From Desertimonas sp963786985 (GTDB lineage Bacteria; Actinomycetota; Acidimicrobiia; Acidimicrobiales; Ilumatobacteraceae), in assembly GCA_963786985.1 (NCBI GenBank), contig CAWBBL010000024.1, forward strand, positions 73,412 to 137,411: 64,000 bases of DNA, in the 5' to 3' direction. Position numbers and translations under genes: made by a program. The notes under the pieces are model-generated. The model had not been told where the DNA came from. It was given only the letters and a program-made list of their open reading frames with translations, and did not search any database. The first letter of the stretch is position 1. Every line of letters begins with the position of its first letter. Of the stretch, positions 1 through 8,570 are shown piece by piece.

Positions 1-546
1 CCGGCGCCGTTCGCGATCGACATCGGCACCACCGAAGCTCTCGTCGTCAACGCCAAGGGCGGCGTTGACAGCTTCGCGGCGACGGGGAACCTGGCCGCAC
101 TCATCGGGATCACCGTCGACGGAGGTGCGGGCAACGACACGATCATCGGCAGCAACGGCGCCGACGTGCTGCTCGGCGGCGACGACGACGACTTCGTCGA
201 CGGCAACCAGGGCGACGATGACGCGATGCTGGGAGCCGGTAGCGACACAATGCAATGGGATCCGGGCGACGGCAGCGACGTGGTCGAAGGCCAGGCCGGC
301 AGCGACACGATGTTGTTCAACGGCAGCAACGGCAACGAGAACATCGACGCCTCCGCCAACGGGCAGCGGGTGCGACTGTTCCGCAACCTCGGCAACGTCT
401 CGATGGACCTCGACGACATCGAACGCATCGACGTCAAGGCCCGCGGCGGCACCGACAACCTCCCGCGCCCGTTCAGGGAATGTGCCGACCCTGTCCGTGC
501 GCCAGTTCGTTGTTGGCGGGCCGGTGGGCCGCTGCCGGTGTGGTGA
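1..546 (+). CDS. Calcium-binding haemolysin-type repeat protein, 3' end only
   Basis: The gene enters from the left edge, so start and signal peptide are missing. The readable ~150 residues carry nonapeptide-like glycine/aspartate repeats (GGAGNDTIIG, LLGGDDDDF, GSDTMLF), the hallmark of RTX/HemolysinCabind repeats, which form a Ca-binding beta-roll in secreted proteins. A segment around 310-460 (GNENIDASANGQRVRLFRN and IERIDVKARGGTDNL) is what usually follows these repeats in actinobacterial members. After residue ~153 (near base 460) the frame loses this character and becomes Arg/Pro/Cys-rich up to the stop at 544, so the natural C-terminus is probably lost to an indel or a recombination junction. 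Family call is good; what the protein does outside the cell is unknown. Confidence 0.7.
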   Translation, partial: PAPFAIDIGTTEALVVNAKGGVDSFAATGNLAALIGITVDGGAGNDTIIGSNGADVLLGGDDDDFVDGNQGDDDAMLGAGSDTMQWDPGDGSDVVEGQAGSDTMLFNGSNGNENIDASANGQRVRLFRNLGNVSMDLDDIERIDVKARGGTDNLPRPFRECADPVRAPVRCWRAGGPLPVW

Positions 547-586
547 CGCCGAGTCTCGGAAGCTGCGATGAAAGGGACAGCTGAAC

Positions 587-955
587 GTGAAGACCTCGGC
601 CGAGTACATCGCCGCGGTGGACGACAAGCGCCGGTCCGACATCGCCTCACTCGATGCGCTGATTCGCAGGCACGCGCCGAAGCTCGAGCCGGTGATCATG
701 GGCGGCATGCTCGGTTGCGGGCCGTTTCACTACCGTTCGGCGAGCGGCCGCGAGGCAACGCCTCGTACATCTCGCTGTACTGCTTGGCCGCCGACGCGAA
801 GGGCTACGTCGCCGAGCGGTACGTCGACCGGCTCCCGGAGGCCAGCATCGGCAAGGCCTGCGTGCGGTTCAACAAGCTCGCCGACCTCGACGAGAAGGCG
901 CGTGTGGCGCTCATCAACGGCGACCGCGAAGATGGGCCTCGTCGCTGAGGTCTGA
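587..955 (+). pseudogene. Frameshifted DUF1801 (YdhG-like) protein
   Basis: GTG at 587 follows AAAGGGA with 9 bases spacing. The first frame reads a DUF1801 N-terminus (SAEYIAAVDDKRRSDIASLD, then GGMLGCGPFHYRSASGRE). At about 752 the reading moves to the next frame, which continues with GNASYISLYCLAADAKGYVAER and EASIGKACVRFNKLADLD. Loss of one G in a GGGC context explains the shift exactly. Near 925 the original frame again looks better (KMGLVAEV, stop at 953-955). DUF1801 proteins are ~120-140 aa and the restored product would be ~122 aa, so nothing else is missing. The function of the family is not settled. Either a pseudogene or two base-calling errors. Confidence 0.7.
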
Positions 956-970
956 AGGATGGAGGAGCCG

Positions 971-1892
971 ATGACGATCGTCACCGGGATCATGCCCGTC
1001 GCCCCGACGGCGTTCGACGACGATCAGCAGCTCGATCACGCGAGCCAGCGACGCGTCATGGACTTCCTGGTCGACGCACAGGTCGACGGCATCTGCATCA
1101 TGGCGAACTACTCCGAGCAGTTCTCGCTGTCCGACGACGAGCGCACCGCGGTGATCGACACGGCGCTGGCGCACGTGTCGGGCCGTGTCCCGGTGTGCGT
1201 GGCGACGAGTCATTACAGCGCCTACGTCGCCAACCAGCGCAACCGCGAGGCCCAAGAGCGCGGCGCTGCCATGGTCATGATGATGCCGCCGTTCTACGGC
1301 GCTGGACTGAGCGTCGACGAGTCGGCGTTGCTGCCCTACTTCCGGATCGCCCTGGAGGGCATCAGCATCCCGCTGATGCTCCAGGACTCCCCGATGAGCA
1401 CCACGCGGATGTCGGCGCGAACAGTGGTCGCTGCTGGCACGCGAGCTTCCCACGCTCCGCTACGCGAAGATCGAGACCGTCCAGTGCGCGGCGAAGATCC
1501 GCGCGATCAAGACGGAGGCGGGAACCGATCTACCAGGCCTCTTCGACGGTGAGGAGGCCGTCACGTTGATCCCCGACTTGGAGGCCGGGGCCATCGGCAC
1601 GATGACCAGTTCGCTGCTCCCCGACAAGATCGGGCGCGCCGCCCGGATGTTCCTCGCCGGTGACCGTGAGGGTGCCACCCTGCTGTGGGAGGACCTTCTG
1701 CCTCTGATCCAGTTCGAGAACCGCCAGTGCGGCCTGCGGGCGATGAAGGAGGTCCTCCACGTCGGAGGCGTGCTGGCCAGCCCCCGGACGCGGAGCCCGA
1801 TCGAACCCATCGACGACCACACGCGGCGTGCGCTGCTGAATCTCGCGCGGCGCAAGGAGATCCTGGCGTGCACGTGGGGTTTGGCGACCTGA
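971..1892 (+). pseudogene. Frameshifted DapA-family (dihydrodipicolinate synthase-like) aldolase
   Basis: ATG 971 has GGAGGAG six bases upstream, preferred over the in-frame ATG 959 that lies inside it. The first ~150 residues (TGIMPVAPTAFDDDQQLDH, GRVPVCVATSHYSAYVAN, MVMMMPPFYGAGLSVDE, ISIPLMLQDSP) follow the TIM-barrel order of class I aldolases of the DapA/NanA superfamily. At ~1420 the frame shifts by one base and continues as WSLLARELPTLRYAKIETV, where the lysine matches the Schiff-base lysine strand, then EAGAIGTMTSSLLPDKIGR to the stop at 1890. Restored length ~306 aa is normal. The substrate is unlikely to be that of true DapA because the usual GTTGE motif is replaced by MANYSEQF. One indel separates it from an intact gene. 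Confidence 0.75.
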
Positions 1893-2138
1893 CCGAGTGG
1901 CGATCCGTGTCGACGCCTCGTGTCAAGTCGGCCCGACAAACCTGAACGACCGGGTCACCCAGGTCGGGTCCGACGACCCGTTTGCTCGCCCCGCATTGTC
2001 AGCGACCGGTTGCCGTGTGCATGAGACACGTGCAGGACTGGCCGCAGGAGCGGTGCTTCATCGGGCGCGATATCCGGACACGCGGCGGCACTCGATCGGG
2101 CATCATGCGAACCGAACTGGACTGTTGAGGAGCTCGGA

Positions 2139-2567
2139 ATGTCGCAACCCGACTTCGGCGCCGCCGTCGATGCGTATCGACGGGCGCTCAACGCGTTTGT
2201 CAGGGGTGACCCCCGACCAGTGCTCGGGCACTTCTCTCGGCGCGACGACGTCACACTCGCCAACCCACTTGGACCACCTCGCGTCGGGCGGACAGATGTC
2301 GAGAAGGCAGTCGAGGCGGCCGCCGCGAACTTCGAGGACGGCTCGGTGCGTTTCGAGGACCTGTCAAGATTCGCCACGGCTGATCTTGGCTACGTTGTGT
2401 ACCTCGAGCGGGCTGAGGTGCGGTTGGCGGGCAGCGACGAGATCGTCCCGTCGACGCTGCGGGTCACGATGATTTTCCGCCTCGAGGGGGACGAGTGGAA
2501 GGTTGCTCACCGTCACGCCGACCCAATCACGGGCACTCGACCGATCAGCACGATCATCGACGAGTAG
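2139..2567 (+). CDS. SnoaL-like / NTF2-fold protein
   Basis: A 142-aa protein with ATG 2139 six bases after GAGGAG. Composition and order fit the NTF2-like superfamily (DUF4440/SnoaL type): an N-terminal helix (FGAAVDAYRRALNAFVRGD), a short stretch naming the start of the cone (FSRRDDVTLANPLGPPRVGR), then beta strands ending in the typical TMIFRLEGDEWKVAHRHADP. Members are small cone-shaped proteins that bind or isomerise hydrophobic ligands, and many have no known substrate. No signal peptide and no linked pathway genes, so no specific reaction can be assigned. Confidence 0.8.
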   Translation: MSQPDFGAAVDAYRRALNAFVRGDPRPVLGHFSRRDDVTLANPLGPPRVGRTDVEKAVEAAAANFEDGSVRFEDLSRFATADLGYVVYLERAEVRLAGSDEIVPSTLRVTMIFRLEGDEWKVAHRHADPITGTRPISTIIDE

Positions 2568-2737
2568 ACGCTGCCCTCAGTGTTGTTGCTGTGTAACGTG
2601 ACGATCCCGTCGCCGGCAGCCACTTAGCCGTCGTTCAGCGCCTGCCCTGGTCGAATCCCTCTCGCTCCCGACACCACCTACGCTTTCTGGCGATCATGAG
2701 ACGACCCGAGACCCGTGGCCGTCCACTGCGCAGACGA

Positions 2738-4195
2738 TCACCCTGCCCAGCCGCAGGCGTTCTGCAGCGGAGCGAGAGCGAACAGGCCGGCCTCGGTGAC
2801 CGCACCGACGTTCGTCGTGGTGTAGATCCCCGCCTGCAGTAGCGAATCCCACTCGGCGTAGTACTGGGCGAACGCGGCCTGCGCCAACTGGCTCTGCACC
2901 TGCGACGCCTCGGAACTGAAGAAGTCGCGGGTCACTTGAATCGCCTGACGCAGGCTCTCGGTGAACGGCTGACCATCGGCCGGGTACTCGACGCCGATGA
3001 ACTGGTCACCCTCCCAGATCGTGTCCTGGAGCAGCGCACAGTCGTTGGCAAGCAACGCATGCTCGTCGTCGGCCGGTCCGCCGGTGGGAATGTCACTCCC
3101 TTCGCCGTAGAGGTCGCAGCCCCAGACGATCCACGTGGCCTCGCCCGCTTCGATGTTGATCCACGCCTGGTACCCGGAATGCTCGACCTCGGGCTGGAAC
3201 AGTCCCTCGACACACGCCGCGCCATTGAACGTCGCGTCGCGGAGTTCGATGCCGGCAGCCGCTGGCACGATCCGTTCGCGTTCGTTGTTGTTGACGACGA
3301 GATAGTTGACGTCGGGCTCGGTGGCGCCGTTCGGGAGCACGATGGTTGCGGTGCCGTCGGCGAGCACGCCGGCGGCGGCTTCCGGAGTGAAGATGCACAG
3401 CAGGTCGACAGACAGCGGTTCGCCGGCGAGTGGCGGGTCGACGAAGACGGCCCAGATCCCGTCGGGGATGACGTCGCCGATCGAGCCATCGGCGCCACAT
3501 CCGGTACCGCGCACCGGCTCGGAACCGAGCTGTGGCACGTCGCCGAACGCGGGGTACGGGAATACCGGGACGAACCCGGGCACGGTCGTGATCGGTGCGC
3601 CAGTGCGCTGGATCGAGTTGACAATCGCCGTCCAGGTCGCGTCGGCGGCGCTCTCCGAGTAGTAGTCGGCGAACAACGACCCGCTGCCATCGTCGAATCG
3701 TGCCCACAGCGACGTACGGGCCTGCACGGGCGCCCACGAACAACCCGACGTCGCGCCCCACCGCCCGGTCATCCCGTTGGCGGCGAAAGCACCGTCCTCG
3801 AAGGTGGTGCAGTCGACGCCGTAGTCACCGTAGAACTCGCCCTGATCCGCCGCTTCGACGGTCGGGTACGCCTGGACGACGAGCGACGGCACGACGGCGG
3901 AACCGTCCACGTACTGCTCACCCGTCGGGCTCGCCACGATCGTCGGCAGCAGCACGTCGTTGGGGAACTGTTCGTCGATGCCGAGGTAGTGGTCGGGTGC
4001 CGTCGTCACCACCCAGTCCGCGGGCACGTCGACGCTGAACGCCCCGGTGTCGTCTACGACGGTGGTCATCACCGGCGGCTCGGTCTGGACGCCGGCGCCG
4101 GCAGCGGCGGCAGGCGGCGTCATCGCGGCGGCTGCCAGACCCACGAGGACGGCGATGCAGGCGGTGCGCAGCGAGTGCCGGACCATGGTGTTCAC
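2738..4195 (-). CDS. Secreted protein of unknown function, ~485 aa
   Basis: GTG at 4195 (minus strand) sits six bases after AAGGAG. Longer ORF starts upstream lack a site and read Arg-rich non-coding sequence. The N-terminus is a classical Sec signal: basic MVRHSLR, a hydrophobic core, and a cleavage region ending PAAAAG. The mature part begins with an all-beta domain (FSVDVPADWVVTTAP, then paired cysteines in VDCTTFEDG and SGCSWAP), resembling the motif in the three other secreted proteins at 13605, 42505 and 43157. The C-terminal half contains further cysteines (GTGCGADG, NGAACVEG, VWGCDLYGEG, ANDCALLQD, QNACGWAG) that could form disulfides. No enzyme motif is visible. It is transcribed away from the broken membrane gene at 4574. 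Confidence 0.75.
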   Translation of the reverse strand: MNTMVRHSLRTACIAVLVGLAAAAMTPPAAAAGAGVQTEPPVMTTVVDDTGAFSVDVPADWVVTTAPDHYLGIDEQFPNDVLLPTIVASPTGEQYVDGSAVVPSLVVQAYPTVEAADQGEFYGDYGVDCTTFEDGAFAANGMTGRWGATSGCSWAPVQARTSLWARFDDGSGSLFADYYSESAADATWTAIVNSIQRTGAPITTVPGFVPVFPYPAFGDVPQLGSEPVRGTGCGADGSIGDVIPDGIWAVFVDPPLAGEPLSVDLLCIFTPEAAAGVLADGTATIVLPNGATEPDVNYLVVNNNERERIVPAAAGIELRDATFNGAACVEGLFQPEVEHSGYQAWINIEAGEATWIVWGCDLYGEGSDIPTGGPADDEHALLANDCALLQDTIWEGDQFIGVEYPADGQPFTESLRQAIQVTRDFFSSEASQVQSQLAQAAFAQYYAEWDSLLQAGIYTTTNVGAVTEAGLFALAPLQNACGWAG

Positions 4196-4446
4196 AGATT
4201 GCTCCTTCGATCGACGGGAGTGAGGTTGATGTCGGCCCATCGGGTCCATCAACGCAACTGACGCGCTGTCACCCGATTCCATTCCGCCCCGACGGCGACG
4301 ACCGGCAACGTACACACTGCGGCCGGCGCGGCGGCACCCGAACGCCTCGCGGGACGTTTCAGCTGTCAAGCGCACCATTTCGGTGTGGTCGTGGAGGGGC
4401 GGCTACGACATCGGACCGAGAACCGTCGCAGGCCGCCCCGAACGCC

Positions 4447-4662
4447 GTCCTCCCGTTGCTCGAGTCCAAGGGTTTCGTTGGGTCGGGCCGGTAGCACGGC
4501 CTCAGGGTCTCAGGGATCGGTCGGGGGATTTCCCCGATTTCACTGGCTCGTCGCCGGTCTTACCGTCGTCAGTATGGGCGAACCAGACGACGACGGTCCG
4601 GCGGCGAGACCACCGACCGAGCAGGGCGATCAGCCGACGGGCGCAACGGCCTCCAACGCGGG
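4447..4662 (+). repeat. Duplicated segment, copy A (partner 24642-24852)
   Basis: About 216 bp recur with high identity at 24642-24852 in the same orientation. The copied stretch covers the leader upstream of the gene at 4574 plus its first ~30 codons. Differences are single substitutions and a small indel around 4523. Copy A is joined to a full gene body, so it is the likely parent. Confidence 0.9.
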
Positions 4663-5865
4663 TTGGATCACACCGCTGCAGGGGATCGCCTCGCTGGGGG
4701 CTGGGGCCATCCACGCCGCCGCCGTCGGGGTTCACGCTGAACATCAGACGCTGTCGAGGCTGTTCGTCGCCGTCGCCGCTGCGCAGATCCTCGTCGGGCT
4801 GGTCACGCTGCTGCGTGGCGGCCGCGCCGTCGCGGCGGCCACTGCACTGGTCAATGGCGGTGCCGTCGTCGCCTGGATCGTCACCAGGGTGTCGGGCATC
4901 TCGTGGATCGAGGGCCTCGAGCAGTCCGAGGCGCCGCAGTTCGCCGACACCGTCTGCGCCACCCTTGGCGCGTTGGCGGTGGGCGCCGCAATCGTGACGC
5001 TGCGCGGTGGGGCGGGCCGGACGATGCGAGCCACGCCCAACGCGGGTCGGGCTGCCGGCGATCGGCCTCGGCGCCATCACCGTCGTCGCCATGATGTCGG
5101 GCGCCACCCACGCTCACAGCAGTGACGCCGGCCACGACCACAGCAACGCCGAGGCCACCGACGACCAGGGACGCAACGACCACCGCCCACTCACACGGGG
5201 ACGCTCCCGGGACGACTAGCGCCGACGCCCACGACACAGCAGGTCAGCACGAGCCGGCCACGGTCGCCTACGACCCCACCAAGCCGATCGACCTGTCCGG
5301 CGTCGATGGAGTGACGCCCGAGCAGCAGGCGTTCGCCGAGAACCTCGTCGCCGTCAACGTCGTCCGCCTGCCGCAGTGGGCCGACCCGGCCGTCGCCGAA
5401 GCCGCCGGGTTCCACTCGATCGGAGATGCCGACTCCGGCGAAGGCGTCGAGCACTACGTGCAGTGGGACTGGATCGAAGACGACGTCTGGCTCGATCCCG
5501 ACGCCCCCGAGAGCCTCGTCTACGAGCCCCAGCCGGACGGTAGCAAGACGCTCGTGTCGGCGATGTACATGCTGCCCCAGGACATCGCCCTCGAGGACGT
5601 CCCCGACTACGGCGGCGCACTGATGCAATGGCACATCCACGACGACCTCTGTTTCACAGCCGATCCCGTCGCCCCCCAACTCGAAAGCGAAACCAGCCCC
5701 AACGGCACCTGCCGCCCGCCGCTCGTCAAGATCCAGGAATGGGCGATGATCCACGTCTGGATCGTCCCCCACGAATGCGGGCCGTTCGCCTCCCTCGAAG
5801 GCGTCGGCGCCGGCTCCATCCTCGAAGGCGAACAGCGCTGGTGCGACCACGCCCACGGCTCCTGA
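4574..5865 (+). pseudogene. Frame-broken integral membrane protein with His-rich linker and extracytoplasmic domain
   Basis: ATG 4574 starts MGEPDDDGPAARPP; the next ~150 residues carry about four hydrophobic helices (LFVAVAAAQILVGLVTLL, ALVNGGAVVAWIVTRVSG, CATLGALAVGAAIVTLRGG). At ~5035 reading must move one frame to continue with LPAIGLGAITVVAMMSGATH and a His/Asp linker (HAHSSDAGHDHSNAE), and at ~5170 move again to SHGDAPGTTSADAHDTAG. The final ~200 residues form a soluble domain with conserved-looking MQWHIHDDLCF, HVWIVPHECGPF and RWCDHAHGS, rich in His, Cys and Asp and suggestive of metal binding. Restored length is about 430 aa. I do not recognise a named family. Its 5' end has been copied to 24.7 kb. 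Two indels: decay or sequencing error. Confidence 0.6.
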
Positions 5866-6227
5866 CCGGATGAGCCAGTCGTCCTCGGCGTCATCCTGCT
5901 CGTCGCGGCCCTCGTCGGGGACGCGCCCGAACATCGCGACCGAACGACGTCCTCGCGCCTCACGTCACTGACGTAGAACCGCCTGTCGATCCCGGCAGAC
6001 TCGTTGAAGGGTGATCTCCTGTTGGGCGCGTCGACGGGCCGTCGGCACTGCCGCGACTGCGCATCGGGGAGATTCGTCGTCGCTGTGTGCCGACGACGGC
6101 ACGCATCGGCGGTGAGGTTGTCGCATCGTCGTTGTCGACTTGGTGGCGTCTGCGCGATGGTTGTTGACGATGGCGTGAGCGTCGCTCTACGTTCGACTCC
6201 TTGCCCCGACCAGCTTGGGAGGTCGCC
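5866..6227. other. Intergenic, no confident gene
   Basis: The first ~40 codons in the frame of the upstream gene's end contain one hydrophobic run (VVLGVILLVAALVG), possibly a leftover membrane helix beyond the stop at 5863. The rest has no coding signal. The amidase ribosome site GGGAGG lies at 6218-6223. Confidence 0.4.
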
Positions 6228-7781
6228 ATGGCGATTCGTCCGCCCGTTGAGTCTGACCTGGCTGCTGTCGCGGAGGTCTACGGGCTCGATCTGAGCTCCG
6301 CCGACATCGCTTCGTTTGTACCGTTCGCGAGCGAACTGGTGAGCTCGTGGACGGCCGTCGAAGAGCTGTACGCCCACACCGCTCCGACCCCACGGAGCGA
6401 CCGCCCTTGGTCCCGCCCGGCTGAGCACGACAACCAACTCGGCGCGTGGTACGTGGCGACCGACATCCGGGAGACCGACGGCGGTCCGCTGGCCGGGCGA
6501 ACCGTCGCGATCAAGGACAACATCATGGTTGCCGGCGTGCCGATGATGAACGGCTCGGAGACCGTGGAGGGCTTCGTGCCGAGCCGCGACGCCACAGTGG
6601 TCACCCGCCTGCTGGCGGCTGGCGCGACCATCACGGGCAAGGCGGTGTGCGAAGACCTGTGCTTCTCCGGCGGCAGCCACACGTCCCGGACTGGCCCGGT
6701 GCGCAACCCCTGGGACCCGACCCGTTCGGCCGGCGGGTCTTCCAGCGGCAGCGCCGCGCTCGTGGCGGCGGGTGCCGTGGACGTAGCGCTCGGCGGTGAT
6801 CAGGGTGGCTCGGTGAGGATCCCCAGCGCCAATTGCGGCACCGTCGGTCACAAGCCGACGCATGGCCTCGTTCCCTATACGGGGGCGTTCCCGATCGAGT
6901 TGACCCTCGATCACCTTGGTCCGATCACCCGCACCGTCGCCGACGCCGGTCTCGTGCTCGGCGTGCTTGCCGGCGCCGATGGCCTCGATCCCCGCCAGCC
7001 GCCCGACGTCACGGGCGGCGACTACTCGGCTGCCCTCGCCGGCCCGGTCGAGGGTCTGCGGATCGCGGTCGTCAGTGAGGGGTTCGGAATCCCTGACGTG
7101 TCGCAGCCGGGCGTGGACGAGGCGGTGCGGGCGGCGATCGAGCAACTCCGAACCGCCGGCTGCATCGTCACCGACGTCTCGGTGCCGTGGCACCGTGACG
7201 CGATGCACGTGTGGAACGTCATCGCCACCGAGGGTGCCATGGTCCAGATGATCGACGGCAACGCCTACGGCATGAACTACAAAGGCCTGTACGACCCCGA
7301 GTTGATCGAGTTCTACGGGCACCAATGGCGCGAACGGGCCGCGCGGTTCTCCGAGACGGTGAAGCTCATGATCATGGCGGGCCGCTATGCCATCGACACC
7401 GGCCACGGTCAGCACTACGCGATGGCCCGCAACCTCGCCTACGAGTTGCGCCAGGCGTATGACGACGCGTTGGCCGACCACGACGTGCTGGTCATGCCGA
7501 CCCTGCCACACACCGCCACCACGATTCCCGCCGCGGACGCCCCACGCGACGAGTCCCTCGCGGCGCAGCCGATGATCGGTAACACGGCCCCGTTCGATGT
7601 CACCGGGCACCCGGCCACGTCGGTGCCGGCCGGACTGGTCGACGGACTCCCAGCCGGGCTGATGATCATCGGCCGGCACTTCGACGACGGCACCTGTCTC
7701 CGAGTGGCCCACGCCATCGAGCAGGCCAGCGGCGGCTTCCCGGCCCCGCCGGTGCCCGTAACGGTCGACGTCGGACGCTGA
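6228..7781 (+). CDS. Amidase, enantioselective amidase type (amidase signature family)
   Basis: 517 aa from ATG 6228, five bases after GGGAGG. It hydrolyses carboxamides to acid and ammonia in the cytoplasm. The amidase-signature catalytic triad is in place at the numbering reported for the Rhodococcus enantioselective amidase: Lys96 in VAIKDNI, Ser171 in AGGSSSGSAA, and Ser195 in GGDQGGSVRIPS. Beyond the signature, long stretches (PMMNGSETVEGFVPSRDATV, EDLCFSGGS, VGHKPTHGLVPYTGAFPIE, HFDDGTCLRVA) resemble the nitrile-pathway amidases of Rhodococcus/Pseudonocardia as I remember them, rather than GatA or urea amidolyase. No nitrile hydratase genes flank it here, so the in vivo substrate may be an amide taken from outside. 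The ORF is intact, unlike many neighbours. Confidence 0.92.
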   Translation: MAIRPPVESDLAAVAEVYGLDLSSADIASFVPFASELVSSWTAVEELYAHTAPTPRSDRPWSRPAEHDNQLGAWYVATDIRETDGGPLAGRTVAIKDNIMVAGVPMMNGSETVEGFVPSRDATVVTRLLAAGATITGKAVCEDLCFSGGSHTSRTGPVRNPWDPTRSAGGSSSGSAALVAAGAVDVALGGDQGGSVRIPSANCGTVGHKPTHGLVPYTGAFPIELTLDHLGPITRTVADAGLVLGVLAGADGLDPRQPPDVTGGDYSAALAGPVEGLRIAVVSEGFGIPDVSQPGVDEAVRAAIEQLRTAGCIVTDVSVPWHRDAMHVWNVIATEGAMVQMIDGNAYGMNYKGLYDPELIEFYGHQWRERAARFSETVKLMIMAGRYAIDTGHGQHYAMARNLAYELRQAYDDALADHDVLVMPTLPHTATTIPAADAPRDESLAAQPMIGNTAPFDVTGHPATSVPAGLVDGLPAGLMIIGRHFDDGTCLRVAHAIEQASGGFPAPPVPVTVDVGR

Positions 7782-8073
7782 ACCATTCGCACGTCCTGCC
7801 GACACTCAAGGCCGATCAGACAATCGCCGACAAGCGCAGGCCGGCGCGCGGCATGGCCGGCGAGGTGAGCTCGCGCACCGAACAGCACGACCTCACGACG
7901 TCGTCGAGGCCGACGAGGAGCGCACAGATCGGCATGTCTTTGTGTCTGCAACTATTGCTGCGTTTGTTCACGGCGGCTCGACGGGTCGTGGCTCGTGAAA
8001 CGGCCCAGATCTCGACGCATGGGCGCCGGTACTGTAAGTCGCGATGCAGACGACCGCCCACGAGAGGACGGCG

Positions 8074-8421
8074 ATGCACACGGAGCTCGATGCCCTTCGT
8101 GCAGCGAGCGGCGACCACGACGAAGTGACGCTCAACACCGGTCTGTCGTATCGCCCAGGACATCCCGTGCGCATCCGCGTCCGAAAGCGTGGCAGCCGCT
8201 TCGACGTCACCGATGGGGCCACGGCCGTCAACCTTGCCGGTCGCCCAGACGGCTGGTTGGCGACCGCATTCGACACCGCCGCCCAGACGGGGATGAACGT
8301 CAATCGTCGAGGCGTTGTGTTCGTCACTGGCTTCGAGCGACGTGATCTCGCAGACCTTGTAGTGCGCCTGGCGGAGTGCTCGCGCCTCGTCTATGTGGCG
8401 CTACTCGAGTCGGCAGACTGA
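8074..8421 (+). CDS. Conserved hypothetical protein, DUF1828-like
   Basis: 115 aa from ATG 8074, with GAGAGG six bases upstream (better than ATG 8044). The middle reads VRIRVRKRGSRFDVTDGATA, the 'surface strand then DDG-like turn' arrangement of DUF1828 proteins, followed by a helical C-terminus (LADLVVRLAECSRLVYVAL). No signal peptide or membrane segment. No catalytic residues can be named and the family assignment is tentative. Confidence 0.55.
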   Translation: MHTELDALRAASGDHDEVTLNTGLSYRPGHPVRIRVRKRGSRFDVTDGATAVNLAGRPDGWLATAFDTAAQTGMNVNRRGVVFVTGFERRDLADLVVRLAECSRLVYVALLESAD

Positions 8422-8570
8422 ACCACCCTCACCCGTCGCCGACTCACGACACACCGATCGAACCTCCCGAACGACGAAGTCGAGCCCCCGACGAGGGGTG
8501 AGGTTGAGGTTGTGCCGGTTCCGACCGTCGTGAGTCTGTTGCACCGAGGTGCGCGCAGCCGGATGCCGGC

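Noticed and set aside
2640..2690. tRNA-like GGTCGAATCCC
   Set aside because: No matching acceptor, D-arm or anticodon stem could be found upstream within tRNA length.
2936..4261. 441-codon plus-strand ORF
   Set aside because: It is antisense to the secreted protein gene at 2738-4195, is rich in Arg, Asp and Val as expected for a shadow frame, and has no recognisable domain.
5607..7805. 732-codon minus-strand ORF
   Set aside because: It lies antisense to the clearly real amidase with all catalytic residues. GC-rich third positions keep the opposite frame open.
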